From assembly GCA_024509875.1 (NCBI GenBank), contig JAMPIV010012278.1:47501-111500 (forward strand): a stretch of 64,000 nucleotides of DNA, in the 5' to 3' direction. Positions 33,801 to 42,137 of this stretch are shown in pieces. The stretch is from Oreohelix idahoensis. Lineage: Eukaryota > Mollusca > Gastropoda > Stylommatophora > Oreohelicidae. Position numbers and translations under genes: made by a program. How positions within the stretch are numbered: the first letter of the stretch is position 1; every line of letters starts with the position of its first letter. The notes under the pieces were generated by a model. It searched no databases, was not told the origin of the DNA, and was given only the letters and a program-made list of their open reading frames with translations.

Positions 33801-36800
33801 AATAAGAATATAAATTTTAAAAGACCCCGTGGCGCAACAGGCGCTTTCTCTGGCAAACCTCTATACCCCAGGGTAGAAGAGGAACGACTAAGAAAGTATA
33901 AATCATCATCACCCTTCAGCTCCCAAAGGAGCATAGGCCTTCAACAAACTTCTGCCAAGTCTTCCTGTCACGTGCCATCAGCTCAAGGTCTTTCCTTGAC
34001 TTCTACATCTCTTTCATGTCAAGTCTCCAGTTCTATTGTCCACATGTTCTTTAATCTTCCTCTACCTCTCTAACACTGGGGATTCCAGAACAAGGTCTGC
34101 CTGATGATCCTAACGACAGGTTTCCTCAATGTGTGTCCTATCCATCTCCAGCATCTTCTTCTCATCTCTTGTTCCACTGGCACGTGTCTGGTTCTTGTCA
34201 TCAGTTTCACATTCGTGATCTTGTTATACCACTTCAATCCTTCTATTCTATGCTAGCACTCATTTGTGAAAGTATGTAGCTTTTTGGTTGTTTTTTGTTG
34301 TTCTCCATATTAGAGCCATACAATAAGACTGGCTTGACATCTGAATTGAAGATTCTGATTTTTGTGTTGGACTTAATTTCTTTTGATCTCCATACATATC
34401 CAGATGCAATGAAAGCTCCTCCAGCCTTTTGTATTCTTATATAACTAGCAATAACCCGTCAAAATTGACAGGTTTTTAATTGCAGCCATCTTATCATTTT
34501 GATCCATAATAATAAGTCTGCAACACTTTAAATTAAAATTTTGTCTTGAAGAAACAATCAAAAACTTACACTTTAAGGTTATTTTTAAGAAAAATTATGA
34601 GTTAAATTCGTTTCCCGAATAAAACTGGACAGAAGAGTATCTTGATTGTCTGTTGATTTAATCTGCATCTCCGCACCTTCCTGTCTCCAGTTCATGTACT
34701 GTTTATCAATTGTGCTGTTGGCTTCTTTCCATAATCAAACTGTTCATGCACACCGTCATTTGCGCACTTGTCTATTTTTTGGGAGAGTACATATAAGGGA
34801 AACAATACAATTATTGTCTAACTTTCAACCACAGTTGCACCCCTTAGCTGAGGTTGAATGTTAATGTACTCTCTCGAAAATAGAAAAGTGCGCAAATGAT
34901 GGTGTGCAGGATGTGACCGACTGACCGACGTACTTACGACAGGAATTATGGTATTGGATATCCGTCCCTCAAACTGTGTCTACAGCATGTTTAAAAATTA
35001 TGTATACACACTTTGAATGAATATAAGTCACACAAAACTTAGGTAAAGGTGGTCCCATAGCAGATACTGCCATAGGGGAGTGGAGTGTTAGAGACTTCAC
35101 TGTTCTATGTCCAGCATCGAGAGGTGGGGTGACCAGTTCCCTTCCTTGCTTCCTTTTCTTTCCCTAACTCAAAGTCAGGTACCACATTTACAGCTGGGTA
35201 GACTGGAGCATGTTGGTACCATGATTCTAACTCGGCACCTCTGCCACAAGAGACCAGTGCTCTAACCACTCAGTCAATTGGACGCTCACACATAACTTAA
35301 CACAGAATTTTGCTAGAAAAGAGTGGAATAATTCTAAAAAACAAATGAATAATACCATAAGATTTCCACTCATGAAGTTTTTTTAACAGAAGGTTGTGCT
35401 CATCTCAGAACGCGCACAGTGAGGCGGGAGGGGGGGGGGCACCAAATTAAAACTGCACGTTTCACTATTCATTTAGCTTAGTAACAACACAGAATTAGTT
35501 GTTCACTGTTGTGAACTGTGCATTGTTGCAGGTCGTCGACACTGAACACTTGTGACTTTAAATGTGAAAATGCCATAATTTTATCTCAAATAATAACTGA
35601 GTTATCAGTATTAAAAGTGTGTATACATAGTTTTTAAATGCCCTGTATATTGCCGCCAAGGTTAATGTATGATTCTACATGCAGTAAACTTATAATACTC
35701 AGTTAAAATACTGTTTAAACTTATAAATAAATGTATTATACTAATGTACAGTACAAACTTTCAAAATACTAAACTGATATACTATGGAGCAGGAGACTCC
35801 AGATGAGGTGCAGTGGGGATACAGGGGACGTGTGAGGTGCCTCCACAATAATTTATCACAATTGCTTTGTCACTGCATAAATATCTATAGTTTAGAATTA
35901 AGCTATATAATTTTCTTTGTATGTGTATCTGTATGAAATGAAACTTAACTTAAACCATCTTGCACTGGCCTGTGCACGTCAGGTAATGGTTAGATATAAA
36001 TTCACCAAAGTAGCATCTTAATTATGTCTTGATTGGTTAAATGATTAATTTGGGGAAGGTTGGGAGATGTGAATATTAAGTTCACTTTTAGGGAAGGCAT
36101 GAGATCAAAAAGCTTAAGAATCTCTACTATAGAGACTTCTTACTACTGAATAAACAAACAATAAAATACTGAATTAAAAAATTTTTTTTAAACTGGAGTA
36201 GGTGATCACATCACTCCACAACTACCTGTCCCTAGGGCTAGTGGTGTTTATCAATTCTCTTGACATTTTTCATGCCATGCATTAAGCTGTCCACAATTTT
36301 CTCTCTCTCTTTTATCCTGTATCTCTTTTCTGTCAATTTGCCGGTTGTCACAATGTAAGCTAGCTCTCTTTTTTTTTCATACTTAGTCTATTTCTTTACT
36401 TTTTCAGACCACTCTTTCTGTGAAGAGTTGTGAGGAGCTGAAGTTTTCATTCTGGAATAAAGTGTGTTACACTGGTTGATGTGAGCCTGTGTCAATGTAG
36501 GGTTTCTTTAATACTGTCTATATCTTTGCCTCTTAATCTTCCTAACGCCATAAAACCAGATCTTTTACTGTTTGTACACCCGTAGCAGTAACTTTTTGGG
36601 CGCCATTCTCATGACGTGGTCAAAGCACTTTATTTCCTTTTTGTATATATCTGATGCAAGGCGAAGTTCCTACAATGTTTCTGATGTCATCATCTTTCAT
36701 TTTGTCTGTTGGTAAAACTGATGGTTCTTCTTAAGTGTTTAATCTCACACGACGTGATTTTTTGACACTGATAGCAAAGCAAAGAGTTGGTAAGAATATA

Positions 36801-39800
36801 CCATTTATCATTTGTTGTTTAGTTTCCACGCTGATATTCTGATGCCAGTGTAGTGGTGACACCTGGTATGTCAATGCACTGGATTTTTCTTTATACCTTG
36901 TTCAAATTTCTATGTCAAGTCTTTCATTTTCTGTTTCTCCTTTTCTCATAACATGCCCCAACCAAAAACACGAACTTCTTTCTAATCGATTTCATAAGCT
37001 TCCTTTCTGGCACTTTCAAGACGTCCTTAGCCATTTATTTCAGTTGCCCATTGTATTTTTAACTCTTTTGTAAAATATTTTTCATCCCCCAGGGATCTTC
37101 TTGCATGTTTACCACTGTCAATAATTCACTTCAATATGTCCAAATCGGGTTGATATAAGACTGAAGAATTCTCTTCCTTACACCGATAAAGATTTTTTGT
37201 GTGCAAGACCTTCAGGACAACTCACAGTCCACTGGGAGGACAACATAAGATAATCTCTGAATTACCAAGAACTATGATGATAGGAAACTCTTTACAGAGC
37301 GATACAACAGGAAGCAATCTGATCATCAGAAGTAGTCCCCCCATCCGACAAGTGTTTCGGCCCGATTACTCCTTTACACTCTAAGGGGGGCGGGCCCACT
37401 TGGGTCATGACGCCCAAGCATCTCAGCTTCCTGTTGTCTTGTATCGAAAATGAACCCATTTCACCTATGGTAGCAACTTTTAAATCCACAACGCCAGCCG
37501 TGGAGGCAATTGTGAAAGTAACATAGAGAAGACAAATTATTCCGTTCGTTCCGTCGCCCTTCACAACTAGCGCGCAGCCGACGAGCCTTAGCCCCTGTGC
37601 GCCGCAAGCCACTGAAATTTTGTACCTGACACTCCCTATAGTATCCCAAACTTGCCGTAACCCTTCCTTCTCTGTGGCAACTGTGGTCTTGAACAGTTTT
37701 CGGGCATGCTTCTTCTGTTTCCTGATTTCATCTATTTTAATTTGTCTTCTACTTTTCCGTGGTGGGTTACTTTCCCTTGCCTCCCTCACTCTGAACACTT
37801 TGCGACAGTGCAGATATATTATGTCGCCGAAGATTTCCAGCTTCTTCTCCAAAGTTAGCTGCTTCAGGTTGTTATCCAACTCTTTTGCCAAGGCTTCGTC
37901 CAGCTGTTCCCAAAGCCGTTTTGCACTGGCAGGTGGAAACTTTATTGCATCTCTCTTCCCGTGCAAGAAGTGTGTGAGATCATCATCTGGCAGATCAACT
38001 TGAATGTACTCAGCACTGTGGATTGACTCCTGGCTGCGTTCTTCTAACGTCTTATCCGTCGAGACAAAGCGCTGTTGATCTCCCCCTGATGACCTCCCAC
38101 ACCCCTTTTTCGTTCTGTGGATTTTCATTCCTCTCTGAGTAGAAAATTCCCTACCACAGGCACATGGAAATTCCAGCCGTTGTTCAGAGCTCGAAGTCTG
38201 TGTAACGGGTCTGGTCGATTCCATTGAGGCGCCTGTGGATTCATCATCCTCCCCCCCTTTTGGTGAATCCTGGGGGCATCTATCGTTTTTGGGTCCTGTA
38301 GCAATTGAATACAGCTTACGGGGTGCTAACCCGGTCAGCCGGTTTCTAGTCTTTCCCAGTGTCATCTGTCTTTCCAGAAGTCAATCAGTCTTTTCCTGAT
38401 CGTCACTGGTTTGACCATGCAACTATGATAGGAAACTCTTTACAGAGCGATACAACAGGAAGCAATCTGATCATCAGAAGTAGTCCCCCCATCCGACAAG
38501 TGTTTCGGCCCGATTACTCCTTTACACTCTAAGGGGGTCGGCGTCTGTGGCCTAATGGATATGAACGCAGTTTCATAATCCAGATAAACCAGGTTCGAAA
38601 CCTGCTGCAGGCGGTTTGGTAGCAGATCGCTTTGTGTGGATTTTTAACAATGGTATAAGCGCTGTACCATTCAGAAAGCAATGGCAAACTACTGAATGAA
38701 AAAACTGCCTAGAAAAATCACAAACAGCCAATAAAAGCTGGGGTTGATTGCCACGTCCTGTAAAGGATAAGCAAACTAACTAACTCTAAGGGGGGCGGGC
38801 CCACTTGGGTCATGACTCCCAAGCGTCTCAGCTTCCTGTTGTCTTGTATCGAAAATGAACCCATTTCACTTATGGTAGCAACTTTTAAATCCACAACGCC
38901 AGCCGTGGAGGCAATTGTGAAAGTAACAAAGAGAAGACAAATTATTCCGTTCGTTCCATCGCCCTTCACAACTAGCGCGCAGCCGACGAGCCTTAGCACC
39001 TGCGCGCCGCAAGCCACTGAAATTTTGTACCTGACACTCCCTATAGTATCCCAAACTTGCCGTAACCCTTCCTTCTCTGTGGCAACTGCGTTCTTGAACA
39101 GTTTTCGGGCATGCTTCTTCTGTTTCCTGATTTCATCTATTTTCATTTGTCTTCTACTTTTCCGTGGTGGGTTACTTTCCCTTGCCTCCCTCACTCCGAA
39201 CACTTTGCGACAGTGCAGATATATTATGTCGCCAAAGATTTCCAGCTTCTTCTCCAAAGTTTGCTGCTTCAGGTTGTTATCCAACTCTTTTGCCAAGGCT
39301 TCATCCAGCTGTTCCCAAAGCCCTTTTGCACTGGCAGGTGGAAACTTTATTGCATCTCTATTCCTGTCCAAGAAGTGTGTGAGATCATCATGTGGCAGAT
39401 CAACTTGAATGTACTCAGCACTGTGGATTGACTCCTGGCTGTGTTCTTCTAACGTATTATCCGTCGAGACAGAGCGCTGTTGATCTCCCCCTGATGACCT
39501 CCCACACCCCTTTTTTGAATAAGTATGGCGCTCTCTCTCTTGTAAACCTGTACACCCCATGGTAGAAGAGGAATAACTAAGTAAGTAAGTAGAGTTTTAA
39601 TTTCTTTTGTTGACTTATCCATATTGTTTGTTGAAGTATTTGTGGCTTAAATTTCAACAGGATGGGTAGCCAGTCCCACACCCAACCCTCCTTATTTTAT
39701 TTTTTACATCAGCATGGTAGGTTCATCATTTTCCTTTGCACACACTTCTAATGGAGCACAGAGCCCCCCACTGCAGCTGGTCTCACAGGAAGCCATGCTC

Positions 39801-41138
39801 TTTCAGCAGTGGTTACTGTGATAATTTGTTTTATATGACAAGGTTACCAGCCCCATATTAGTGGCCGTATACGACATGCCTCAAGGTGAAGTAGTCCTAT
39901 TTTTCCCTGGTCTCATCAGTGACCTCATGGAACCAGAACATGGGGTAGGTTACAATGTCACTATTCTTTGTTCCCCCCTTTTGTAGTATATACGCTAATA
40001 TAAAAAAGTCTCCTTTAAAAAAACTGTTTGAAATATAATAGCTATCTACCAGTAAATAAATAAATATTACACACATAATGGTATGTTTCAGGCAAGCGTG
40101 AGAAATAAAGAAGTAGAAAACTAGAAGTGAGTGACTTACCGCAGAATCGAACCCAGGACTTTCCGAACGGCACCACCCAGCACTGCCTAGCTATAGGAAG
40201 CAAATCACACTATCCTCCCTGCCAACTAGGCACCACCATTTGATATTATGCTGTTAATTATCATCATCATCATTTTCCTTTGTGTTCCTTACAGAGCATG
40301 GAGCCCCCACTGTAGCTGGCCCCCTTGCTCCATCAAGAATTCACATGCTCTTGCAGTGGTGTTTTCTATGACAATTTATTTTACAGGATGAGGTTGTCAG
40401 CCCCCCATGCCCAACCTTATATTAGTAGCTTTGTATAATATGCATGAGAGTATAGTAATCCCATACATGCCACACCTCGGAGATGAAAAACATGTACAAA
40501 AAATCCAAAACCCTGTACAAAGACCCACAAAACCTGTACAAAGACTGAAAAAAACATATCAAAAGAGTTAATTTGTGTAAAAATATTTTCAATTACAGTG
40601 GGCTGCATTATAAATGAGGCATGGGGACTTTGTCTTTAAAAGCAGGTCTTCACTTATTTTAAAACTCAAACAATAAATGTCTGAGTTTATTTTACACTGT
40701 AAAAATAATGTGATGGTGTCATCATTTAGTCTATATCTGTGCTTAATTATCACTAACAGACTGGGAAATCTTATGTTCAATAGGACCTAATAAAAGAACT
40801 CTGAGACACAGTAATAAGGGGAATGGGTTAGAAAACCTGTACAGAAATTATGTAGGCCTACAGGGTGTACACATCTGAAAATGCAAACACCTTGTACAGA
40901 TTATGGGAAAACCATAGCATGTGGCATGTATGTAATCCTATTCTTTCTTGGCTTCTTCAGAGAACTTACTTGGGGTGCCATTAATTATGCCTGACCACAA
41001 ACTTAAGCTCACCTCATCTTCACTTGCAGCCTTGATCTGGATTAAGTTTGACCTGATATCAATATGTGGGCTGCTCTGTGGAGATATCACGTCCTCTTCA
41101 TTGGTAGAAACAACTTTTGTGCTGCTTTCATCCACCAT
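21801..41138 (-). CDS. MBIP: MBIP, ATAC complex subunit (six exons, 230 residues)
   Basis: Six minus-strand exons (41138-41013, 32854-32764, 31743-31510, 25964-25876, 23006-22938, 21884-21801) have GT/AG borders and compatible phases (0,1,1,0,0). They sum to 693 nt including TAA. The joined protein has the hallmarks of MAP3K12-binding inhibitory protein 1: QIKA, RRIQAFI, NIREF, SCAR, KSHITLKRVENTSGPQT, AVEERLCNLEAHL, IFARIKTLEERV and LEGLSPEYF, then a basic KKRK patch and a final helix. MBIP is a leucine-zipper subunit of the nuclear ATAC acetyltransferase complex and binds MAP3K12 in vertebrates. Vertebrate MBIP is about 340 residues; here the N-terminal third is absent or in unseen exons. 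An in-frame TGA one codon before the exon-1 ATG favours a true start. No frame disruption was seen, so it is probably functional. Confidence 0.88.
21925..22170 (+). repeat. Dispersed repeat R4, copy 1 (MBIP intron 5)
   Basis: The core gcatggagccaccactgcagctgg, then aatattca...tggtttctttt and acatgacactgtcaccag, recurs at 32585-32760, 39715-39930 and 40262-40470. The copies are diverged (old) and I see no ORF. The nature is unknown, possibly the 3' part of a LINE or SINE. Confidence 0.65.
22765..22890 (-). repeat. LINE family A fragment
   Basis: A short diverged copy with ccatggggattccagtacaa and gtttcctcaatgtgtgtcct, as in 24690-24760 and 34075-34145. Confidence 0.6.
22938..23006 (-). CDS. 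MBIP: MBIP exon 5
   Basis: It has 23 codons (IVQKKRKLQYSFNEGGTTSD, LKQ) with a TTTTTCAG acceptor and a GTCAGT donor, phase 0 on both sides. The KKRK patch sits where vertebrate MBIP has a basic, NLS-like patch. Confidence 0.8.
23100..23340. repeat. Dispersed repeat R5, copy 1 (MBIP intron 4)
   Basis: The core ggctgctgag...cactctttcgca is shared with 30815-30960 over about 60 bp. No coding sequence was recognised. Confidence 0.4.
23502..23729 (+). pseudogene. LINE ORF C-terminal tail (family D)
   Basis: The translation reads CWLGHVHSMKDGRIPKDIFY, then GHLADGKR and LRFKDVYKRDMRAL, ending WEDEAADRTVQ. This is a standard C-terminal tail of RTE/Jockey-type LINE ORF2 proteins (RW.GHV.RM.D.RIPK...GKR). 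It is 5'-truncated and joined directly to a second LINE tail. Confidence 0.75.
23730..24050 (+). pseudogene. Diverged 3' end of LINE family B
   Basis: It is collinear with 61905-62225 of the RTE-like LINE: cataccatcattgc(gg)gcaga, tgtcctcagaagagaccctgacac, ctatgctatggaccc and actgactgctttg. Frameshifts interrupt the ORF, and the final GAA tail is degenerate (aagaagagg). Confidence 0.8.
24505..25583 (-). pseudogene. LINE family A copy with internal minisatellite
   Basis: The minus frame 24604-24807 reads CLWIGNTLRKPAVSITRQPL, then GKRGRGRPKNTWRTEVETDM. This is the C-terminal tail of the family A ORF. The copy continues upstream (25132-25583) with non-tail LINE sequence matching 36190-36420 and 36940-37040. 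A 26-bp array has expanded inside it (24794-25131), and a SINE sits at its far end (25597). Confidence 0.75.
24794..25131. repeat. 26-bp minisatellite, about 13 units
   Basis: The unit is cttgccatcagttccacattaatgat, with variants gtgat/ttgat and ccctcag/gtcatcag. A single-copy version (gttcttgtcatcagtttcaca, ttcgtgatcttg) is present in the LINE A copy near 34185-34220. The array is therefore an in-place expansion of LINE sequence. Confidence 0.9.
25597..25782 (-). mobile_element. 186-bp SINE-like insertion with GAA tail
   Basis: It is flanked by a perfect 13-bp target duplication GTATCCACCTTTT (25584-25596 and 25783-25795). On the minus strand it starts GGGACCTAAGACACG and ends with AACGAAGAAGAAG. 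It is more GC-rich than its surroundings. It shares only the GAA tail with the 210-bp SINE at 42365 and 47372. I could not derive a tRNA or 5S head with certainty. Confidence 0.8.
25876..25964 (-). CDS. MBIP: MBIP exon 4
   Basis: It is 89 nt, phase 1 to 0, with a TTGTTTTCCAG acceptor and a GTAAGT donor. It encodes AADIFARIKTLEERVSFLEG and LSPEYFTDG, the second zipper and the SPEYF signature. A 30-bp minisatellite begins within a few bases upstream of its acceptor. Confidence 0.9.
25970..26165. repeat. 30-bp minisatellite beside MBIP exon 4
   Basis: About six units with the core aataagactttcaaacaaccataaaa lie immediately upstream (in gene sense) of the exon-4 acceptor. The unit on the minus strand (ATGGTTGTTTGAAAG) resembles the acceptor tract itself (ATGATTGTTTTCCAG). 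Confidence 0.9.
26166..27289. other. MBIP intron 3, unassigned
   Basis: AT-rich intronic DNA with a short TA run at about 26213-26225. No gene, LTR pair or LINE tail was recognised. Confidence 0.5.
27290..29670 (+). other. Possible Pol II unit or long solo LTR within MBIP intron 3
   Basis: The composition shifts here. A duplicated ccggcccgattctgt (27320 and 27353) precedes a TATA box gtataaatag (27729-27738). About 90 bp later come a mini-exon-like ATGAATTG|gtatgt, a good acceptor tttccttttaatttcag (about 28643-28659) and AATAAA at about 29639. No long ORF follows. It could be a solo LTR of an unknown family, but I could not find a target duplication. The function is unknown. Confidence 0.35.
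28425..28560 (+). repeat. GA-rich tandem duplication
   Basis: Two copies of a roughly 75-90-bp unit each hold a (GA)n run, gagggagat, taagtgccacgtgggta and a tattgtt end. Another (GA)n run lies at 29168-29197. Confidence 0.75.
29671..30429. other. MBIP intron 3, unassigned
   Basis: No feature could be supported. An 82-codon plus-strand frame (29698-29946) has no recognisable content. Confidence 0.5.
30430..30780 (+). repeat. LINE family A 3' end
   Basis: A plus-strand copy whose core (ggtggatagaacatacactgaggaaacc, ggcagtccttactc) shows the uninterrupted version of the site where the outer LTR element inserted. The ORF is broken. It ends near aagcctatactccactagg. A second repeat (R5) follows at 30815-30960. 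Confidence 0.75.
31510..31743 (-). CDS. MBIP: MBIP exon 3
   Basis: This is the largest exon (234 nt, phase 1 to phase 1). Its protein holds SCARVEAVYVHREGQKSHI, then VENTSGPQT and the first zipper AVEERLCNLEAHLNM. The acceptor is TTTATAG and the donor AATG|GTAATA. Confidence 0.9.
32585..32760 (+). repeat. Dispersed repeat R4, copy 2 (MBIP intron 2)
   Basis: It shares gcagtggtttctgtagcaaatttattt and acatgacaaggttgccagcccc with the copies at 21925, 39715 and 40262. Confidence 0.65.
32764..32854 (-). CDS. MBIP: MBIP exon 2
   Basis: It encodes VNRRIQAFIRNKRNEVDE and NIREF, followed by TSPFSS. The acceptor is AAG|GTAAAC in a weak pyrimidine context and the donor is CAG|GTATGT; it ends in phase 1. 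This is one of the best family matches. Confidence 0.85.
33005..33905 (+). repeat. LINE family C 3' end, split by a solo LTR
   Basis: The left part (33005-33167) and right part (33845-33905) join at ggcgc into a continuous LINE tail. Translated with frameshifts it gives KDPDLQDDPE, WEDNIRQF-like and ADRIVWRSLWQTS-like text, ending in a TAAG-type tail. Related short copies are at 431, 2219 and 39521; 37200-37280 is a possible one. Confidence 0.7.
33168..33839 (+). mobile_element. Solo LTR related to the outer element's LTR
   Basis: It is 672 bp, starts TGTTATGAGTAAAATTCATAACA and ends GTGGCGCAACA. It is flanked by the 5-bp target duplication GGCGC (33163-33167 and 33840-33844). The start repeats the terminal palindrome of the outer element LTR (TGTTATGTGTAAAATCATAACA), while the interior is largely different. 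It belongs to the same lineage but a different subfamily. AATAAA lies at about 33521. The 103-codon frame inside is not considered a gene. Confidence 0.85.
33906..34430 (-). repeat. LINE family A 3' end, minus strand
   Basis: Collinear with 24505-25140 and 62549-62830 (ggccttcaacaaact, caagtcttcctgtc, ggggattccagaacaag). It contains the single-copy precursor of the 24794 minisatellite at about 34185-34220. Confidence 0.75.
34747..34908. mobile_element. Foldback/MITE-like element with about 45-bp inverted repeats
   Basis: The left arm starts tgcacaccgtcatttgcgca (34747) and ends gagagtacat. The right arm (34863-34908) is its near-perfect reverse complement, ending gatggtgtgca. The spacer is about 70 bp. 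No ORF and no clear target duplication were found, so the class is unknown. Confidence 0.75.
34909..36189. other. MBIP intron 1, unassigned
   Basis: AT-rich sequence with one G-run (35429-35440, inside gggaggggggggg). No gene or repeat family was recognised. Confidence 0.5.
36190..37150 (-). repeat. Diverged internal fragments of LINE family A
   Basis: 36190-36420 (aactacctgtccc, tttatcaattctcttgac, ccatgcattaagctgtcca) matches 25220-25340. 36940-37040 (ctcataacatgccccaacc, ataagcttcctttctggcac) matches 25375-25450. The piece between is unassigned. No intact ORF remains. Confidence 0.55.
37275..38423 (-). mobile_element. RT-less LINE derivative, copy A (C2H2 finger plus basic helix)
   Basis: A 357-codon minus frame (38365-37292) carries a C2H2-like finger near residues 67-88 (FPCACGREFSTQRGMKIHRT). 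A domain follows of the type found before RT in R2/CR1-like LINEs (RDAIKFPPASAKRLWEQLDE; RRQIKIDEIRKQKKHARKLF), then sequence unrelated to RT that runs to a LINE-like 3' end (GVIGPKHLSDGG). The RT is missing. The 3' end is at the left. The same RT-less arrangement is in copy B, so the structure was propagated as such. Confidence 0.65.
38424..39520 (-). mobile_element. RT-less LINE derivative, copy B, carrying a SINE
   Basis: This second copy is in tandem and in the same orientation. It is about 95-98 % identical to copy A by eye and 5'-truncated just inside the zinc finger (KKGCGRSSGGDQQRS). Its 280-codon frame (39560-38718) includes read-in from neighbours at both ends. A tRNA-derived SINE interrupts the 3' portion (38538-38782); the first 114 bp (38424-38537) are practically identical to 37275-37389. 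Confidence 0.7.
38538..38782 (+). mobile_element. tRNA-derived SINE, 245 bp
   Basis: It has a Pol III A box TGGCCTAATGG (38548-38558) and a B box GGTTCGAAACC (38592-38602), both perfect to consensus and correctly spaced. The body is about 150 bp and the tail is CTAA-type. A 12-bp target duplication ACTCTAAGGGGG (38526-38537 and 38783-38794) flanks it, and the empty site exists in copy A at 37378-37390. Confidence 0.93.
39521..39592 (+). repeat. LINE family C 3' tail
   Basis: gaataagtatggcgctctctc through gtagaagaggaataactaag, with a TAAG tail, matching 431-505 and 33845-33905. Confidence 0.6.
39715..40470 (+). repeat. Dispersed repeat R4, copies 3 and 4
   Basis: Two copies (39715-39930 and 40262-40470) share catcattttcctttg, gagcccccactg(t/c)agctgg and gacaaggttaccagcccc. 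About 330 bp of unassigned sequence separates them. Confidence 0.65.
41013..41138 (-). CDS. MBIP: MBIP exon 1 (start codon)
   Basis: The exon encodes 42 residues from MVDESS to IKAASEDE and ends at a GTGAGC donor in phase 0. The ATG has A at -3 and G at +4. An in-frame TGA lies upstream, so translation cannot start earlier in this exon. The segment is acidic and Ser-rich; its end (NLIQIKA) matches the position before the RRI block in the family. Confidence 0.75.
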
Positions 41139-41774
41139 TTTTCACTGCTCACTTAAACTACCTTAATCCAAAGCGATCGATAGGGCCTACAAAGCAGTTC
41201 GTTCAAAGTGCTACTTCACCAATTTTTCTTTAATAAACACCTAACCAAATTAAAGATATAACATCAACAAAGGAAACTTAAACCTAACCCTAATCACATC
41301 AAAGAACACATCCCACTGTTCATTTCAACCCCCTCAAGATAATCCTAACTCAACGACGATGATGTCGGCTGAAATCAAGAACAGTAGGTCTTTTCTTTGA
41401 TGTCATCAAAATAAGTCGCTAATATCGTTAGGATTATGATTAGGGTTTAGGATTCCTAAACCTAACCCGTAGCCTACCCTTTTTTCTCTGAATTCGGTTG
41501 AAATGAACAATAGTAGGCCGTCTGTTCGATACGACCTTAAAATAAAAAGAATTCAGAGAAGTAAAAGTGGGTAAGGGTTTAGGGGTAATGGGTTAGGTGT
41601 ATGGGTATCTTAAATCTAACCATACGACGTTAGCGACTTACTAGGATGTCATCAAATAACACGGCTCACGGTATGATTCTCATTAGCCTATTTTTCTTTT
41701 ATGGCGGTCACAGAAATAACTGTTAGTAGCCTCCCTTGGAGTGCAAGAGCGGTTACAAATACTAACTTTGCAAG
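41139..41774. other. Region upstream of MBIP with scattered telomere-like hexamers
   Basis: This is the presumed MBIP promoter side; no TATA box was assigned. Several taaccctaa or ttagggttt variants occur (41280-41300, 41435-41475, 41570-41610), not as a regular array. Confidence 0.45.
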
Positions 41775-41848
41775 TGTCGATTCCATATGTTGGTCAGATC
41801 GGAATCGTTAATGTCGATTCCATATGTTGGTCAGATCGGAATCGTTAA
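41775..41848. repeat. 37-bp tandem duplication
   Basis: Two identical units starting tgtcgattccatatgttggt and ending cggaatcgttaa (41775-41811 and 41812-41848). Confidence 0.95.
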
Positions 41849-41930
41849 ATATTTGAATTAGTTAAATGTACAGACATACAAAAACAAGCCCTTCAAAGAT
41901 ATAGAAAACATTGTAAAGGAAAAAAGGCAA

Positions 41931-42137
41931 TTTCCTATTTCTCGTACCTTTTTGCTCCGCAGCGAATATGTGTAGTTAAGTGTTGATTCGTAGCACTTAG
42001 GGTTAGGATTAGGGTTAACACTAACCCTAACGCTAATCCTAATTCTAACCCTAATCCTAAGTGCTACGAAACAACACATAGGCTAACTAGGCCTACACAT
42101 ATTCACTGCGGAGTAAAAAGGTACGAGAAATAGGGAA
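41931..42137. mobile_element. Foldback element with telomere-like centre
   Basis: The left arm (ctatttctcgtacctttttg, ctccgcagcgaatatgtgta, ttcgtagcacttagggtta) is mirrored by the right arm (ctaagtgctacgaa, tacacatattcactgcggag, aaaaaggtacgagaaatag). The arms are about 90 bp with some mismatches and a roughly 12-bp insertion. The centre is a run of TTAGGG/CCCTAA-like hexamers that is itself palindromic. No ORF. It is probably a foldback transposon or an inverted duplication. Confidence 0.75.

Noticed and set aside
33826..33837. A perfect tRNA A box (TGGCGCAACAGG) suggesting a SINE head
   Set aside because: It spans the end of the 33168-33839 solo LTR and the target duplication, and no B box follows. 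The match is accidental.
42000..42065. A telomere
   Set aside because: The hexamers are degenerate, few and palindromic, and unique sequence continues on both sides.
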